From Methyloceanibacter caenitepidi (lineage in GTDB: Bacteria; Pseudomonadota; Alphaproteobacteria; Rhizobiales; Methyloligellaceae), in the NCBI RefSeq assembly GCF_000828475.1, contig NZ_AP014648.1, forward strand, positions 992,001 through 1,056,000: a DNA stretch of 64,000 nt. Direction: 5' to 3'. Below, piece after piece: positions 1 to 8,105 of the stretch (the first letter of the stretch is position 1; each line of letters opens with the position of its first letter). Both the position numbers and the translations under genes were made by a program. The notes under the pieces were generated by a model. It was not told the origin of the DNA, did no database searches, and saw only the letters and a list, made by a program, of their open reading frames with translations.

Positions 1-834
1 ACGCTGCGCTTCCTCCTCGGCAACCTCGCGCATTATCGCGACGATCTCACCGTCGCTTATGACGAGATGCCGGAGCTCGAGCGTTACATGCTTGCCCGTG
101 TCGCCGAGCTCGATGCGTTGGTGCGCGAAGGGTATGTCGTCTACGACTTCAAGCGCGTCTTCCACGCGCTGCTGAATTTCTGCGTCAACGATCTGTCGGC
201 GTTCTATCTGGATATCCGCAAGGACGCGCTCTATTGCGATCCGCACGACAGCCTCACGCGGCGTGCAGCGCTCACGGTCATGGACCGGCTCTTCGCCGCG
301 CTGACGGCTTGGCTCGCGCCCATGCTGTGTTTCACCATGGAAGAGGCCTGGCTCTCCCGCTTCCCCAACGACAAGGGCTCCATCCATTTGCGCGACTTCC
401 CCGACGTGCCGGAAGAATGGGACGACGCGGGACTTCGCGAGAAATGGCGGAAGGTGCGGCAGATCCGGCGCACCGTTACGGGTGCGCTCGAGGTCGAACG
501 CCGCGAACGGCGCATCGGCTCGAGCCTGGAAGCCGCGCCGGTCGTCTTTGTCGCCGACGAGGGCTTGCGGGGCGCGCTCGACGGGCTCGACCTGGCCGAG
601 ATCGCGATCACGAGCGGGGCGCGTCTCGTTGCCGGCGAGGGGCCGGCGGACGCTTTCAGGCTCGAGGATGCGCCCGCCGTGGCGGTAGTCTTCGCACGGG
701 CGGAAGGCAGGAAGTGTGCGCGGTCCTGGAAGGTCCTCCCCGACGTCGGGGCCGATCCCGAGTTCCCGACCTTGTCGCCCCGTGATGCCGAGGCCGTGCG
801 CCAATTCGACCGGCGCACCGGGCAGGCGGGGTAG
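1..834 (+). CDS. ileS: Isoleucyl-tRNA synthetase, C-terminal fragment (5' end outside window)
   Basis: The reading frame is open from base 1 (starting TLRFLLGNL) to the stop at 834, so about 277 C-terminal residues are present and the catalytic Rossmann domain lies upstream of the window. The visible part is the class I anticodon-binding helical domain (RYMLARVAELD, VYDFKRVFHALLNFC) and the C-terminal extension. The enzyme charges tRNA-Ile in the cytoplasm. The C-terminal zinc-ribbon position reads GRKCARSWK and later LSPRDAEA, so only one of the four cysteines usual in E. coli-type enzymes remains. As I recall, many alphaproteobacterial IleS proteins share this loss. lspA starts 4 bases after the stop, the familiar ileS-lspA pairing, so the two are probably cotranscribed. 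Confidence 0.95.
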   Translation, partial: TLRFLLGNLAHYRDDLTVAYDEMPELERYMLARVAELDALVREGYVVYDFKRVFHALLNFCVNDLSAFYLDIRKDALYCDPHDSLTRRAALTVMDRLFAALTAWLAPMLCFTMEEAWLSRFPNDKGSIHLRDFPDVPEEWDDAGLREKWRKVRQIRRTVTGALEVERRERRIGSSLEAAPVVFVADEGLRGALDGLDLAEIAITSGARLVAGEGPADAFRLEDAPAVAVVFARAEGRKCARSWKVLPDVGADPEFPTLSPRDAEAVRQFDRRTGQAG

Positions 835-838
835 CGTC

Positions 839-1354
839 ATGCTTCGTCGCTGGTTCTGGGGACCCTATTCGCCGCTCGGGCTTCTCGTGGCTTTGGCGAC
901 GTTGGTGGCGGACCAGGGGAACAAGCTGTGGATGCTCTATGTCTACGATATCGGCACCAAGCAGCCCGTCGAGGTCACGCCGTTCTTCGACCTGATCCTC
1001 GTGTGGAATAAGGGCATCAGCTATGGGCTGCTCCAGCAGGATGAACTGCTCGGGCGCCTGGCGCTCGTCGCGTTCGCCATTGTCGTGAGCCTGGCCTTGA
1101 TCGCCTGGCTAGCCCGGATATCGACCGGCCTGACGGCCGTCGCCATCGGGCTGATCGTCGGCGGGGCGGCCGGAAACGCCATCGACCGGGCCGTGCATGG
1201 GGCCGTGGCGGACTTCTACTCGTTTCACGCTTTCGGCTTTCAGTGGTACATCTTTAATATTGCCGATGTAGCGATCGTTGCCGGGGTGGTCGGACTTCTG
1301 TATGACTCGCTTTTCGGGGGTCACAAAAAGGCCGGAAACCCCTCTAAAATGTAA
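839..1354 (+). CDS. lspA: Lipoprotein signal peptidase (signal peptidase II)
   Basis: This 171-residue inner-membrane aspartyl protease removes signal peptides from diacylglyceryl-modified prolipoproteins. Four hydrophobic segments are visible (near residues 12-28, 65-85, 95-115 and 140-160). The conserved regions are VADQGNKLW near the N terminus, GNAIDRAVHGAVADFY with the first catalytic Asp, and FNIADVAI with the second. The length is normal for the family. The ATG at 839 is chosen because it follows ileS by four bases and begins a typical MLRRWFWGPYSPLG terminus. Products of this window that would need LspA include the lipoproteins at 1389, 21528, 45636 and 49154. Confidence 0.96.
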   Translation: MLRRWFWGPYSPLGLLVALATLVADQGNKLWMLYVYDIGTKQPVEVTPFFDLILVWNKGISYGLLQQDELLGRLALVAFAIVVSLALIAWLARISTGLTAVAIGLIVGGAAGNAIDRAVHGAVADFYSFHAFGFQWYIFNIADVAIVAGVVGLLYDSLFGGHKKAGNPSKM

Positions 1355-1355
1355 A

Positions 1356-1378
1356 CAAATCCGGATTTTTGGGATTTG
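1356..1378 (+). promoter_or_regulatory. Stem-loop just upstream of a Shine-Dalgarno sequence
   Basis: CAAATCC at 1356-1362 and GGATTTG at 1372-1378 form a perfect 7-bp stem with a 9-base loop. It sits in the lspA to lipoprotein gap and directly abuts the AGGGGAG ribosome-binding site at 1379-1385 of the gene starting at 1389. There is no T-tract after the stem, so it does not look like an intrinsic terminator. It may modulate translation or protect a processed 5' end; that role is inference. Confidence 0.4.
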
Positions 1379-1388
1379 AGGGGAGCTT

Positions 1389-2006
1389 TTGGGGCACGTC
1401 ACAGCCATAAATGCCGCACGGCGGCTTGGAACGATCGCGGCAGTCTTTGCCTGCGCGGCGCTCCTTGGCGGGTGTGGCGGTGTCGAGCTCGAAGGCAAAG
1501 TCTTCGACTATGCCGGCTTGTCCGGCAAGGTCGGCGGCCCGAAGGCCGATCCCACAATGAGCGCGCGTGCCCCTCTGATGGTGCCGCCGAACACCCAAAG
1601 TCTTCCCGCGCCGACCGAGACTCGCTCCGTCGCTGCGTCCCGCCAGGATTGGCCGGACGATCCCGAAAAAGTCCGGGTGCGTGAGGTCGAGCAGCAGAAG
1701 GCCGTGGTTGCAAAGGCCGAGGCCGCAGCCGAACCGCTCAACGCCTATGCGGGCCGCGAGACCCTTCTCGACAAGCTGTTCCAGGGCGGCAAGAAGAAGA
1801 GGATCGAGGAACCGGTTCCCGACGTGCCGGAGCCGGATGCCTCGGATGTCATTCCGGGCTCGAGGCCGGCAGTGGCGACGAGCAGCCAGCCGATCACGCC
1901 GCACCAGGCACAGGCGCCGCTCCCCGATCAGAACAGGCAGGCCTTCGAGCCGAAAACGCCGAACAGCTATGAGAGCGGTTCCGGCACCCAAAGAAGCCTT
2001 TACTAG
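1389..2006 (+). CDS. Lipoprotein resembling the BamF/DUF3035 family
   Basis: This 205-residue protein has an N-terminal signal sequence ending in a lipobox (ALLGGC, Cys near residue 29). The mature part is low-complexity, rich in Pro, Ala and Glu, with RAPLMVPPNTQSLPAP near residue 60. That short stretch resembles alphaproteobacterial DUF3035 proteins, some of which are the BamF subunit of the outer-membrane beta-barrel assembly machine. The position between lspA and two M16 peptidases also matches where I recall DUF3035 genes lying. The start is a TTG at 1389, supported by AGGGGAG at 1379-1385; no ATG gives a better signal peptide. Assignment to DUF3035 rests on one motif and synteny, so lipoprotein is firm and BamF-like is tentative. 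Confidence 0.7.
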   Translation: MGHVTAINAARRLGTIAAVFACAALLGGCGGVELEGKVFDYAGLSGKVGGPKADPTMSARAPLMVPPNTQSLPAPTETRSVAASRQDWPDDPEKVRVREVEQQKAVVAKAEAAAEPLNAYAGRETLLDKLFQGGKKKRIEEPVPDVPEPDASDVIPGSRPAVATSSQPITPHQAQAPLPDQNRQAFEPKTPNSYESGSGTQRSLY

Positions 2007-2025
2007 GCTGACGCCGCTCTCAGGG

Positions 2026-2041
2026 CCCGTCCGCGGACGGG
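2026..2041. terminator. 16-bp perfect palindrome after the lipoprotein gene
   Basis: CCCGTCCG followed by CGGACGGG forms a perfect 16-bp inverted repeat 20 bases past the stop at 2006, in the 225-base gap before the M16 peptidase genes. No U-tract follows, so it is at best a weak terminator or an RNA 3'-end stabilising hairpin. I see no other convincing element in this gap. Confidence 0.35.
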
Positions 2042-2231
2042 TCAAAATCCCGCTCAGCCCTTCGGAAACCTTGCGAATCTGTAAGTTTGGCCGCCGCATC
2101 GCGACCGCTAAACTTGTTTGAATCGACGGATTGGGCGTCCCACATGTTAGGGTGGCGTCCCGAAGGCGTCGTGAGCGCCGTGGCGTTCGCTTGGCGTCAC
2201 TTCCTCTAGCCTTCCGCTAAAGGTGCCATGA

Positions 2232-3683
2232 ATGTTCAAACACTGGATCGCCGCGACCCTCTTGCGGGCCGGCTTGGTCATAACCCTGGTGAGCCTATCC
2301 ATGCCAGTTGCTACCCTTACCGCTGAGGCCGACAAGGCGCCGGCGGCATCGCCGCAGAAGCCCGCGAAGAAAGCCTCCGAATTCAAATTGGAAAACGGGC
2401 TCGAAGTGGTCGTCATCCCAGACCACCGTGCCCCCGTCGTCACCCAGATGGTCTGGTACAAGGTCGGCGCGGCCGACGAGCCCTACGGCGTCTCCGGAAT
2501 CGCCCATTTCCTAGAGCATTTGATGTTCAAGGGCACGGAGACCATCCCGGCAGGCCAGTTCTCGAAGATCATCGCCCGCAAGGGTGGGGACGACAACGCG
2601 TTCACGAGCCAGGACGTGACCGCCTATTTCCAGCGTGTTGCCAAGGATCGCCTCGCCTCCGTGATGGAGATGGAAGCCGACCGCATGAAGAACCTGCGGC
2701 TGACCGAGAACGATGTGAACACCGAGCGCGACGTGATCCTCGAGGAGCGGCGCTCCCGGGTCGACAACGATCCGAGCAGCCTCTTGCAAGAACAGATGAT
2801 GGCGGCCCTCTATCGCAACCATCCCTATGGCATTCCCGTCATCGGCTGGGAGCACGAGATCGCGAAGCTCGACCGGGAGGATGCGTTCGCTTTCTACGAC
2901 CGGTTTTATGCGCCCGAGAATGCGATCCTGATCGTCGCCGGCGATGTGGAGCCTGACGAAGTGCGCGCCCTCGCCGAAGAGACTTTCGGCAAGATTCCGG
3001 CGCGCGGCGAGCCGATCAAGCGTGAGCGTCCCGCCGAGCCGGAACACGATGCGTCTGTCACCGTGACTCTCGAGGACCCCCGTGCCGGTCGCACGACCGT
3101 CCAGCGCTTGTACATCACGCCGAGCTACACCACCGGGAAGCCCGGCGAAGCGGAGGCGCTCGAGCTTCTTGCCCGTATCATGGCGAATGGGAGCACGGGC
3201 CGTATCTACAAGAGCCTGGTCGTCGACAAGGGAGCCGCGGCCTCGGCGGGCGGCTGGTACTCGGAATCGGGGCTCGACTCCGGGCGCATGGGCTTCTACG
3301 CGATCGCCGGCGACGACGACACGCCCGAGGAGATGGAAGCCGCGATGGATGCAGTCATCGAGGACGTTCGCGCCAATGGCGTGACGCAGGAAGAGCTCGA
3401 TCGGGCCCGCGCTGGGCTCCTGGCCGAGTACATCTACAACTCGGATTCTATTTCCCGCATGGCCCGGCAGTATGGCTGGCGTCTGGCGGTGGGGCTCGAT
3501 GTCGAGGATGTCGAGGATTGGCCAAACCGGATCAAGGCGGTGACGACCGAACAGGTGCACAACGTCGCGAGGGACTATCTTTTGGATGAGAATTCAGTAA
3601 CGGGCATCCTCAAGCCCGCGCCGGAGCACACGAGCAATGTGCAGGAAAAGCCGGTGCATGCGACAACCAAGGACAAGTCATAA
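2232..3683 (+). CDS. M16 family zinc metallopeptidase, catalytic-type, exported
   Basis: This 483-residue insulinase-family peptidase has an N-terminal signal peptide (hydrophobic stretch near residues 6-30). The inverted zinc motif HFLEH lies near residue 95, and the downstream glutamate is in ERDVILEERR near residue 167, so the active site looks complete. The expected duplicated M16 fold follows (substrate-binding lobe around residues 215-440). It probably acts in the periplasm on peptides or small proteins. A second M16 gene lacking the zinc motif begins one base after this stop, so the two very likely form a heterodimer, as mitochondrial processing peptidase does. The ATG at 2232 is preferred over the out-of-frame ATG at 2228 because it opens the long frame. 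Confidence 0.93.
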   Translation: MFKHWIAATLLRAGLVITLVSLSMPVATLTAEADKAPAASPQKPAKKASEFKLENGLEVVVIPDHRAPVVTQMVWYKVGAADEPYGVSGIAHFLEHLMFKGTETIPAGQFSKIIARKGGDDNAFTSQDVTAYFQRVAKDRLASVMEMEADRMKNLRLTENDVNTERDVILEERRSRVDNDPSSLLQEQMMAALYRNHPYGIPVIGWEHEIAKLDREDAFAFYDRFYAPENAILIVAGDVEPDEVRALAEETFGKIPARGEPIKRERPAEPEHDASVTVTLEDPRAGRTTVQRLYITPSYTTGKPGEAEALELLARIMANGSTGRIYKSLVVDKGAAASAGGWYSESGLDSGRMGFYAIAGDDDTPEEMEAAMDAVIEDVRANGVTQEELDRARAGLLAEYIYNSDSISRMARQYGWRLAVGLDVEDVEDWPNRIKAVTTEQVHNVARDYLLDENSVTGILKPAPEHTSNVQEKPVHATTKDKS

Positions 3684-3684
3684 G

Positions 3685-5100
3685 ATGCCGGTTACGGTCC
3701 GCACGTTGCTGACAATGGTCTGCCTGTGTCTCGCTATGGCCGCGCAGATGTATCTCGCGCCGTCCGCGATGGCGCAGAAGGCGTTGCCGGATTCGCCGGC
3801 GCCGACGGCTAAAGAGACCGCTCAAGGAAAGATGATGAGTATCCAGGAAGTCACGAGCCCAGGCGGAATCAAAGCCTGGCTTGTAGAGAGTCACGTCAAC
3901 CCGCTGATCTCGATCCGCTTCGCCTTTTTCGGCGGTGCGGCCCAGGATGCTCCTGGCAAAGAGGGTCAGGCCTATTTCGTGACCTCGATGATGGACGAGG
4001 GCGCGGGTGAACTCGATGCGACTGCTTTCCAGGAGCGCGCGGAGTCCTTGGCCATGCAGTTGGATTTCGACGCCAGCCGTGACGTGATGCTGGGATCGCT
4101 GCAGACCCTGACGGAAAATAAGGACGAAGTGTTCGATCTGGCCCGTCTCGCCATGACGGAGCCGCGCTTCGACGAAAGAGCGACGGCGCGCGTGAAGGCG
4201 CAAATCCTGGCCGGTCTGAAATACGACGAGAACGACCCGGCCACGGTCGCCTCCATTGCCTGGGATCGCCTCGCGTTTCGCGACCATCCCTATGGACGTC
4301 CGGTCAAGGGTTCGCTTGAGTCCATCAGCGCGATAACGGCCGACGATCTCCACGACTATGTCCACCGTGTCTTCGCACGGGACAAGCTCGTCGTTTCCGC
4401 GGTCGGCGACATCACGCCCGAGGAACTCGGCAAGGCTTTGGATACCCTGTTCGGCGGGCTGCCGGAGAAGGCGGACCTGCGGGACGTGGACGACGCCACG
4501 CCGCCGCTCGGCCCCGCACGCGAAGTCATCAAAATGAATGTTCCGCAGTCCGTTGCGCAGTTCGGGTTCCGCGGCATCGCGCGGCACGACGACGACTTCA
4601 TCCCGGCCTACATCCTGAATTACATCATCGGCGGCGGCGGTTTTTCCTCGCGGCTGATGGAGGAGGTCCGCGAGAAGCGGGGGCTCGCCTATTCGGTGAC
4701 GTCCAACCTGTTTCCCTACCGGCACGGATCGGTCTTTGTCGGCAATGTCGCGACAAAGAACGAGGCGGTCGGCCAGTCCCTGAAGGTTATCCAGGACGAG
4801 TTGGAGGACGTGGCGGAGAACGGTCTGACCGAGGACCAGCTCGATGCGGCCAAATCCTATCTTACCGGCGCCTACGCCTTGCGGTTCGAGTCCTCGTCGA
4901 GCATCGCCAATCAGCTTCTGTGGATTCAGATCGAGGATCTGGGCATCGACTATGTCGCCAAGCGCAACGCGCTGATTGAGGCGGTCACGCTTGACGACAT
5001 CAAGCGCGTCGCGGCCCGTTTGCTCGCGGCCGACCAGCTCATCACCACAATTGTGGGCCAGCCCGTCGAGGAGCCCGTCGCCGAAGGTGCGCCAGGCTAG
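3685..5100 (+). CDS. M16 family peptidase-like subunit lacking the zinc motif, exported
   Basis: This 471-residue M16-fold protein has a signal peptide (TLLTMVCLCLAMAAQMYLAPSAMA). Where the catalytic subunit has HFLEH, this protein reads AYFVTSMMDEGAGELD, so zinc ligands are missing and it should not hydrolyse peptides alone. The C-terminal half keeps the conserved REKRGLAYSV region that binds substrate in the partner subunit of M16 heterodimers. It starts one base after the stop of the active M16 gene, at an ATG that begins the signal peptide; an upstream in-frame start at 3637 would run through the neighbour's coding sequence. The role as the non-catalytic half of a periplasmic heterodimer is inferred from family knowledge and gene pairing. 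Confidence 0.92.
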   Translation: MPVTVRTLLTMVCLCLAMAAQMYLAPSAMAQKALPDSPAPTAKETAQGKMMSIQEVTSPGGIKAWLVESHVNPLISIRFAFFGGAAQDAPGKEGQAYFVTSMMDEGAGELDATAFQERAESLAMQLDFDASRDVMLGSLQTLTENKDEVFDLARLAMTEPRFDERATARVKAQILAGLKYDENDPATVASIAWDRLAFRDHPYGRPVKGSLESISAITADDLHDYVHRVFARDKLVVSAVGDITPEELGKALDTLFGGLPEKADLRDVDDATPPLGPAREVIKMNVPQSVAQFGFRGIARHDDDFIPAYILNYIIGGGGFSSRLMEEVREKRGLAYSVTSNLFPYRHGSVFVGNVATKNEAVGQSLKVIQDELEDVAENGLTEDQLDAAKSYLTGAYALRFESSSSIANQLLWIQIEDLGIDYVAKRNALIEAVTLDDIKRVAARLLAADQLITTIVGQPVEEPVAEGAPG

Positions 5101-5189
5101 GCTCTCTCCGCCACAGAATCGGGTAAGGTGAGACCCGCGCCCGGCGAAGTGACGCGAGGCGCGTCGGCTCGGGGCATGAGAGGCAAGGC

Positions 5190-7031
5190 ATGGCCATTCG
5201 TCAGCTGCCGCCGAACCTCATCAATCGCATTGCCGCGGGTGAGGTGGTCGAGCGGCCCGCAAGCGTCGTGAAGGAACTGGTGGAAAACGCGATCGACGCG
5301 GGAGCGTCCCGTATCGACGTGACCGTGAGCGGGGGCGGCCTCCAGCTCATCCGCGTGGCCGATGACGGCGCGGGCATGGACGCGCGCGATTTGGAGCTTG
5401 CCGTGGAGCGCCATGCCACGTCCAAGCTCAAGGGAGAGGACCTCTCTCATATCCTGACGCTGGGCTTCCGAGGCGAGGCGCTGCCGTCCATCGGTGCCGT
5501 GGCCAAGCTCCGCATCACCAGCCGGGCCAGCGACGCCGCCGACGCGTTCACTATCGAGGTCGATGGCGGCCGCAAGGCCCCGCTGAAGCCTGCCGCCCGA
5601 TCCGCCGGCACGGAAGTTGAGGTGCGCGACCTCTTCTACGCCACGCCCGCCCGGCTCAAATTCATGAAATCGGAACGGGCCGAGACGACCGCCATCACAG
5701 ATGTGGTGAAGCGTTTGGGCCTGGCCCACCCGGAGGTGGCGTTCTCGTTGTCCAATGGCGAGCGTACCACGCTACGGCTGGAGGCCTGCCCGCCGGGACT
5801 TCTCGACCATGGCTTGTCGCGTCTCGGACGCATCCTGGGTGCGGAGTTCGTGGACGACGCGCTCCCGGTCTCTGCGACCCGCGGCCATGTTCGGGTCGAG
5901 GGATATGCCGGTCTGCCGACGCTTCACCGTCCGAACGGGCTCAGCATCTATCTCGTCGTCAACGGCCGCCCGGTGCGCGACCGCCTGATCGCCGGCACGG
6001 TTCGCGCGGCCTACGGCGACCTCGTGCCGCGCGGCCGCTATCCCATGGTCGCGCTGTTCGTGGATATCCCGCCCGAAGAGGTGGATGTGAACGTCCACCC
6101 GGCCAAGACCGAGCTGCGATTCCGCGACGCCAACGGCATGCGGTCGCTGCTGATCGGGGCTGTGCGGGACGCCCTGGGCGAGGCCGGACACCGGGCGACC
6201 GGAAGTCTTGCACACGAGGCCTTGCAGCGCATGCGCCCGGCGGAATACGGCTTGCCGCCGGAGGACAGCGGACCGCGCGTCTATCAGAGCGGCCCGCGTG
6301 CGTATTCCGGGCCTCAAAGGGCCTCCTACCCAACGCCGGACAGGGTGGCTTTCAGCGACCAGGCGCAAGCGCCGCTCGGAGGCGTCGCGGCGCCCTCGGC
6401 GGACATGCGCGGGGCCATGACGGCCGAGGAGCCCACGGACGCGTATCCGCTCGGCGCCGCGCGCGCCCAGATTCAGGACACCTTCATCATCGCTCAAACG
6501 GGCGATGCGCTTGTCATCGTCGATCAACACGCCGCCCATGAGCGGCTGGTCTATGAGCGCCTGAAAAGTGCGCTCGAAAACGGCGGCGTGGCCCGGCAGA
6601 TGCTGCTGATCCCCGACATCGTGGAGATGGCGCCCGAGGCCCTCGACAGCCTGCTCGGAGCCGTGGACGAGCTGGAGCGGTTCGGTCTCGTCGTCGAAAG
6701 TTTCGGACCGCAGGCCCTGGCCGTCCGGGAAGTGCCGGCTCTGCTCGGCAATTGCGATACGCGGACGCTCCTCAGCGATCTTGCGGGGCTCCTCATGGAA
6801 GCCGAAGACGGAAGCGGTGCGCAAGTTTTGCGCGACCGGCTCGATCACGTCCTCTCCACCATGGCCTGCCACGGCAGCGTCCGCGCCGGACGGCGCCTGT
6901 CGCCCGAGGAGATGAACGCGCTGCTGCGTGATATGGAGAAGACGCCGTTCTCCGGCCAGTGCAATCACGGCCGCCCCACCTATGTGGAGCTGAAGCTCAC
7001 CGATATCGAGAAGCTGTTTCAGCGCCGCTAG
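5190..7031 (+). CDS. mutL: DNA mismatch repair protein MutL
   Basis: The protein has 613 residues. The N-terminal GHKL ATPase domain is clear: INRIAAGEVVERPASVVKEL, then DAGASRID, DDGAGMD and FRGEALPSIGAV. A transducer domain and a Pro/Tyr-rich linker (about 345-420) follow, then the C-terminal dimerisation domain. That domain carries DQHAAHERLVYE near residue 445, the metal-binding endonuclease motif found in MutL proteins of bacteria lacking MutH, plus ACHGSVRAG and CNHGRPT near the C terminus. It should therefore nick the mismatch-containing strand itself. GAGAGGCAAGG precedes the ATG at 5190. Its stop lies 8 bases from the end of the convergent gene at 7039. Confidence 0.97.
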   Translation: MAIRQLPPNLINRIAAGEVVERPASVVKELVENAIDAGASRIDVTVSGGGLQLIRVADDGAGMDARDLELAVERHATSKLKGEDLSHILTLGFRGEALPSIGAVAKLRITSRASDAADAFTIEVDGGRKAPLKPAARSAGTEVEVRDLFYATPARLKFMKSERAETTAITDVVKRLGLAHPEVAFSLSNGERTTLRLEACPPGLLDHGLSRLGRILGAEFVDDALPVSATRGHVRVEGYAGLPTLHRPNGLSIYLVVNGRPVRDRLIAGTVRAAYGDLVPRGRYPMVALFVDIPPEEVDVNVHPAKTELRFRDANGMRSLLIGAVRDALGEAGHRATGSLAHEALQRMRPAEYGLPPEDSGPRVYQSGPRAYSGPQRASYPTPDRVAFSDQAQAPLGGVAAPSADMRGAMTAEEPTDAYPLGAARAQIQDTFIIAQTGDALVIVDQHAAHERLVYERLKSALENGGVARQMLLIPDIVEMAPEALDSLLGAVDELERFGLVVESFGPQALAVREVPALLGNCDTRTLLSDLAGLLMEAEDGSGAQVLRDRLDHVLSTMACHGSVRAGRRLSPEEMNALLRDMEKTPFSGQCNHGRPTYVELKLTDIEKLFQRR

Positions 7032-7038
7032 GCGCGTC

Positions 7039-7533
7039 TCACAGCTCGACGCGATTCTTGCCGCGATGACTTTCGACGCACGCCTTCAAGGCCTTGAGAG
7101 CCTCGCCGGTCCTCGGGCGCTGAAGCACGAATTCCTTCTCCCGAATATTGACGCGAAACTCCTTGCCCTCGCCGATGGCGAGCGCGAGTGCGCCACCGTT
7201 CTCAAGCGGAATGAGCACGCCGTTGTCCGCGACGACGTCGGCAATCGCCGCGACCGAATCGATCCCTTCCACGTGGATCAGCGTGGGTTTCTGGCCTCCC
7301 GGCTCCAGCTTGAGGGCCGGGTCGGCGACAATCATGCCGAAATCGTTTCCATGGGTCATGACGAAGCCGACCGTGGTGTGCTCGGGATCTGGCATGAGAA
7401 CCGTGCAATCGGTGAAGGTGCCTTCCCCGTTGAAATTGGCGCGCCCCTGCCAATCGCCGGTCTGGAAGGAGTCTCCAGCAGGGGAGGCGGCGGCAAGAAC
7501 CAAACCGAGACAGGTGAATGCCCATAGTCGCAT
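7039..7533 (-). CDS. Hypothetical exported protein
   Basis: This 164-residue protein has a short signal peptide (MRLWAFTCLGLVLAAASPAG), so it is probably periplasmic. The mature part contains TGDWQGRANFNGEGTFTDC and a C-terminal Cys. I do not recognise the family; the GDW-G start and beta-rich character fit a small secreted beta-sandwich protein. The ATG at 7533 is chosen over an in-frame start at 7551 because AAGGAG lies 6 bases upstream and it begins the signal peptide cleanly. It follows rsmD on the same strand with its start overlapped slightly by the end of rsmD's reading frame region, so cotranscription with rsmD is likely. Function unknown. Confidence 0.8.
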   Translation of the reverse strand: MRLWAFTCLGLVLAAASPAGDSFQTGDWQGRANFNGEGTFTDCTVLMPDPEHTTVGFVMTHGNDFGMIVADPALKLEPGGQKPTLIHVEGIDSVAAIADVVADNGVLIPLENGGALALAIGEGKEFRVNIREKEFVLQRPRTGEALKALKACVESHRGKNRVEL

Positions 7534-7544
7534 CGTCAGCTCCT

Positions 7545-8105
7545 TCAACACTCGTATCGAGCGATCGCAATCTCGGTGTCGCCATAGCGGCGCCGGTCGA
7601 TCTCTACCAGACCGTGCGGCCAGTTCGGCGGCTCTCCCGCCCGTTCTTCCAGCACGATCACGGCATTCGGCGCAAGCCAGCCGCCATCGAGCGCGCTTTG
7701 CAAGGCACGCGTGCCCAATCCCTTGCCATAAGGCGGGTCGCAGAACACCAAGTCAAACGGGTTCAATGTGCCCACGGGGCCGAGCTGGGTGGCGTCGCGC
7801 CGCCAGATCTTGGTCACGCCCGTGAGCCCCAAGGCCTCCACATTGCGGCGGATCGTGCCGCGCGCGCCGGCGTCCTCCTCGATGAAGAGGCAGTACCGGG
7901 CGCCGCGCGACACCGCCTCCAGCCCCAACGCGCCGGAGCCGGAGAACAGGTCGAGCACGCGCACGTCTTCGAACGCAATCTCCAGCGCGCCATGGGTGAG
8001 CACGTTGAAGAGTGCCTCGCGGACTCGGTCCGACGTTGGGCGCGTGTTCAAGCCCTTGGGCGCATCGAGCGACTTGCCCTTGAAGCGCCCGGCGACGATG
8101 CGCAT
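7545..8105 (-). CDS. rsmD: 16S rRNA (guanine(966)-N(2))-methyltransferase
   Basis: This 186-residue SAM-dependent methyltransferase carries the RsmD N terminus MRIVAGRFKGKSL, the TRPTSDRVREALFNVL stretch, motif I LDLFSGSGALGLEA and the catalytic motif CDPPYGKG. It methylates N2 of G966 in 16S rRNA during 30S assembly. Its ATG at 8105 overlaps the TGA of rluB by one base (TGATG), so translational coupling is likely. An apparent upstream extension of the frame runs through rluB and is rejected. Two rRNA-modification genes back to back make a coherent unit. Confidence 0.95.
   Translation of the reverse strand: MRIVAGRFKGKSLDAPKGLNTRPTSDRVREALFNVLTHGALEIAFEDVRVLDLFSGSGALGLEAVSRGARYCLFIEEDAGARGTIRRNVEALGLTGVTKIWRRDATQLGPVGTLNPFDLVFCDPPYGKGLGTRALQSALDGGWLAPNAVIVLEERAGEPPNWPHGLVEIDRRRYGDTEIAIARYEC

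Noticed and set aside
1357..1370. AAATCCGGATTT plus TT as an lspA terminator
   Set aside because: The 12-bp palindrome has no loop, and the alternative 7-bp stem at 1356-1378 leads straight into a Shine-Dalgarno sequence, so termination is not the best reading.
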